Source of the DNA: Cercozoa sp. M6MM
Taxonomy: Eukaryota; Endomyxa: Ascetosporea
Reading direction: 5' to 3' (one strand)
DNA: 37,264 nt
Assembly (NCBI GenBank): GCA_040357565.1
Contig: JBDODJ010000112.1
Position numbers and translations under genes: made by a program
Shown here: in pieces, positions 35,868-37,264 of the stretch
Layout of the letters: each line of letters opens with the position of its first letter
How positions within the stretch are numbered: position 1 is the first letter of the stretch
Notes under the pieces: model-generated
Seen by the model: the letters and a program-made list of their open reading frames with translations, nothing else
Database searches by the model: none
Told to the model about the DNA's origin: nothing

Positions 35868-37216
35868 CGATGTTTGTGCAGAGAATACAACGACTTGGAG
35901 GCCGACATGACTGTCACTCGTGCCGTGCAGGTACGTTCTCTATTTTGCATATGTGACAGTAAACGTACATGTATGTACAGGAACAGCGACACGGAACAGC
36001 TCTCCCGATGCGAGATTCGCTTAACCTACCCGAGACCTTTGCCCCAAGTACACATGCAGTTTTCTACGTCTCAATCAGACAATCATGCCATTTTAACAGG
36101 CGTTCTGCGCACGAATCTGTCAATCACTCGCATTGTGCCTGGTGGTTTCAACGTCAAATTCGAGAATGAGTTGGATGGTATCATTGCTCTCTTGTGTGCA
36201 TGTGTGCGAGTGTTTGTGCGTGTGTTTGTGCTGTGTGTGTGTATGTGTGTGTGTGTGTGCGTGCATGCGTGTGTGTGTGTGTGGCATTGTTTCTTTTTGC
36301 AGTCGAGGTGTTTGATAATGGCGAGCCGGGCCGACTGTTAAATCAGCCACTGACTACACTGCAGGTAGTCGTTGATCTCCCTTGTTTCAACCAGCATCTT
36401 TTGAATTGAAAAACGATAACAGGTTCCAAGTGGCGTATCGGCATCTTATCTTTCGCCGTTCATGACTCTGAAGTTCCAAAATGCGACCGGCTCAACTTTT
36501 TGTATTTGCAACTATCCTACAGTTCTCATTTTTTGCTGTGGGAGCAATGTACTATGTTTCATTAGGCTTCGGCGTGCAAGATGGCCAGGCCCGCTACATG
36601 CAATGTAAACTTTTCTGTATAGTGCCAGTTGTGATGCGACCGCTCTGGTAGATCAAGACGAGGTGCCGAAGGAGTGCTTGATGCGGCACCTGCCGATGGA
36701 CAGTCTCGTTCAAGGCGACGCTTTCCGTCTCGTTGCGTTCCGTGGCAACGACGAAGAGCCTCTCAAAGCTGTGCTTGTTAACGACGAACTCTTGATCGTT
36801 ACGGTACTGCAACTGACTGTAGCATATCGATTGTTAGTTGTGATTCTTTTGGTACAGGCATCGTATGCTCTCAAACAAGGCCTATCGCAATTCCTCCAAC
36901 CGGCGACCTTCCGCATCTGTATGTGCCTCGATTTCTGTGCGGATATGTGAATATGCACCCGTATATTCTGCTGCGCAGTCAACGATGAACTGCTGGTGGA
37001 AGTGCGCATTAAAGATCTCAGCGTACTCATTCAACTTATGCTGAACATCATCGCTATTTTCATGTTCTTTTTGTAGCAGCAAGCCCCATACTGGCACGTT
37101 CTGACGCGCGTGCTGGCTCGCAAGGACTTGTCTTACCGCGCGGACTGTCTTGCCATGTTTTGTACAGTTCCGCGCCTTGTTTTTTGTTTCTGTGTGTGTC
37201 TGTGTCTGGGTTTGTG

Positions 37217-37264
<48 letters not shown>
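23963..37264 (+). CDS. Giant beta-rich, probably extracellular protein, unknown family, partial
   Basis: Many short exons with alternating hydrophobic/polar strands run to the right edge. Examples: [15 protein letters not shown] and [13 protein letters not shown] (24020-24140), spliced at 24169/24238 to [16 protein letters not shown] and at 24286/24362 to [32 protein letters not shown] (about 25180); [13 protein letters not shown] (about 27240), [10 protein letters not shown] (about 27350), [17 protein letters not shown] (about 27450); [19 protein letters not shown] (about 28510-28570); [19 protein letters not shown] (about 29490); [15 protein letters not shown] (about 29580); [17 protein letters not shown] (about 30745); [18 protein letters not shown] (about 32420); [12 protein letters not shown] (about 35630); [13 protein letters not shown] (about 36010), [18 protein letters not shown] (about 36110), [12 protein letters not shown] (about 36305), [14 protein letters not shown] (about 36765). 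Frequent NxS/T sequons suggest a secreted or lumenal ectodomain. No catalytic motif is visible. Start not found. It may be more than one gene, since I could not follow every junction, and it is cut by the window edge and by a 100-N gap. Confidence 0.5.
28827..29008. repeat. (GT)n microsatellite with 100-N gap
   Basis: GT runs flank N at 28868-28967. The round 100 bases suggests a gap of unknown size. Intronic in the beta-rich gene: the exon before ends SDEPMV-like sequence, and the exon after contains [13 protein letters not shown]. Confidence 0.95.
31613..31688. repeat. (GT)n microsatellite
   Basis: Long, almost pure GT run in the intron between exons reading [14 protein letters not shown] and [14 protein letters not shown] of the beta-rich gene. 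Confidence 0.95.
33417..33556. repeat. (CA)n microsatellite, CG-interrupted
   Basis: CA run with CGCG and CACG interruptions. It is on the coding strand of the rightward gene as CA, in contrast to the GT phase of the other introns of this gene. Confidence 0.95.
34868..34927. repeat. (TA)n tract
   Basis: Alternating TA sequence with a short ATCGAT interruption in an intron of the beta-rich gene; the acceptor TGTGTGCACAG follows near 34942. Confidence 0.9.
35819..35866. repeat. (GT)n microsatellite
   Basis: Pure GT run in the intron just before the exon [15 protein letters not shown] of the beta-rich gene (acceptor TTTGTGCAG near 35881). Confidence 0.95.
36195..36286. repeat. Imperfect GT-rich repeat
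   Basis: GTGT with GC, TT and CT interruptions, in the intron between [10 protein letters not shown] and [10 protein letters not shown] exons; acceptor TTTTTGCAG at about 36301. Confidence 0.9.
37199..37264. repeat. (GT)n microsatellite at right edge
   Basis: GT run continuing to the end of the window, following a pyrimidine-rich stretch and a probable donor after the last readable exon of the rightward gene. Confidence 0.9.

Noticed and set aside
23963..37264. Identification as nucleoporin gp210, alpha-2-macroglobulin or ferlin
   Set aside because: General beta-rich character fits, but no thioester motif, C2 calcium-binding pattern or gp210 C-terminal anchor could be seen.
1..37264. CRISPR arrays, insertion sequences, prophage or bacterial operon features
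   Set aside because: No spaced direct repeats, transposase motifs or terminal inverted repeats were seen, and the gene structure is plainly eukaryotic.

Overview
The window is nuclear DNA from an intron-dense eukaryote. Genes are split into many short exons (often 50-150 bases). Where I could follow protein homology across them, the exons are joined by GT-AG introns of about 45-70 bases, and some introns are swollen by long dinucleotide repeats, mostly (GT)n or (CA)n. There is no operon structure, ribosome-binding site or bacterial gene layout. I cannot name the species. A unicellular or simple eukaryote with compact genes fits best, but that is inference. Because most exons are short, long unbroken reading frames are poor guides here. 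I built the gene models by reading exons in frame and matching splice phases by eye, so exon edges are approximate unless stated.

Layout. (1) Bases 56-294, minus: start of a BTB/T1 (KCTD or Kv-type tetramerisation) domain gene running off the left edge. (2) 1077-3167, minus: NAD kinase. (3) 3578-8007, minus: M1-family zinc aminopeptidase (HExxH-x18-E), with an unusual GAMEG in place of GAMEN. (4) 8629-14165, plus: ABCG (White)-type half transporter with a signal peptide and a cysteine-rich, EGF-like N-terminal region. It diverges from the aminopeptidase across a gap of about 620 bases. (5) 14532-15971, minus: small predicted membrane protein of unknown family. (6) 16721-23430, minus: long multi-pass membrane protein of unknown family, with about 7 hydrophobic segments and a charged, serine-rich C-terminal tail. 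(7) About 23963 to beyond the right edge, plus: very long series of beta-strand-like, N-glycosylation-rich exons. It is probably one giant extracellular or lumenal protein of unknown family, possibly more than one gene.

The three recognised enzymes and transporters (NAD kinase, M1 aminopeptidase, ABCG) are ordinary housekeeping or transport functions and show no evident shared pathway. The least explained part is 14.5-37.3 kb, where none of the three predicted proteins matches a family I can name. Five blocks of N (four of 10 bases, one of 100) lie inside (GT)n/(CA)n runs and mark assembly breaks of unknown true length.
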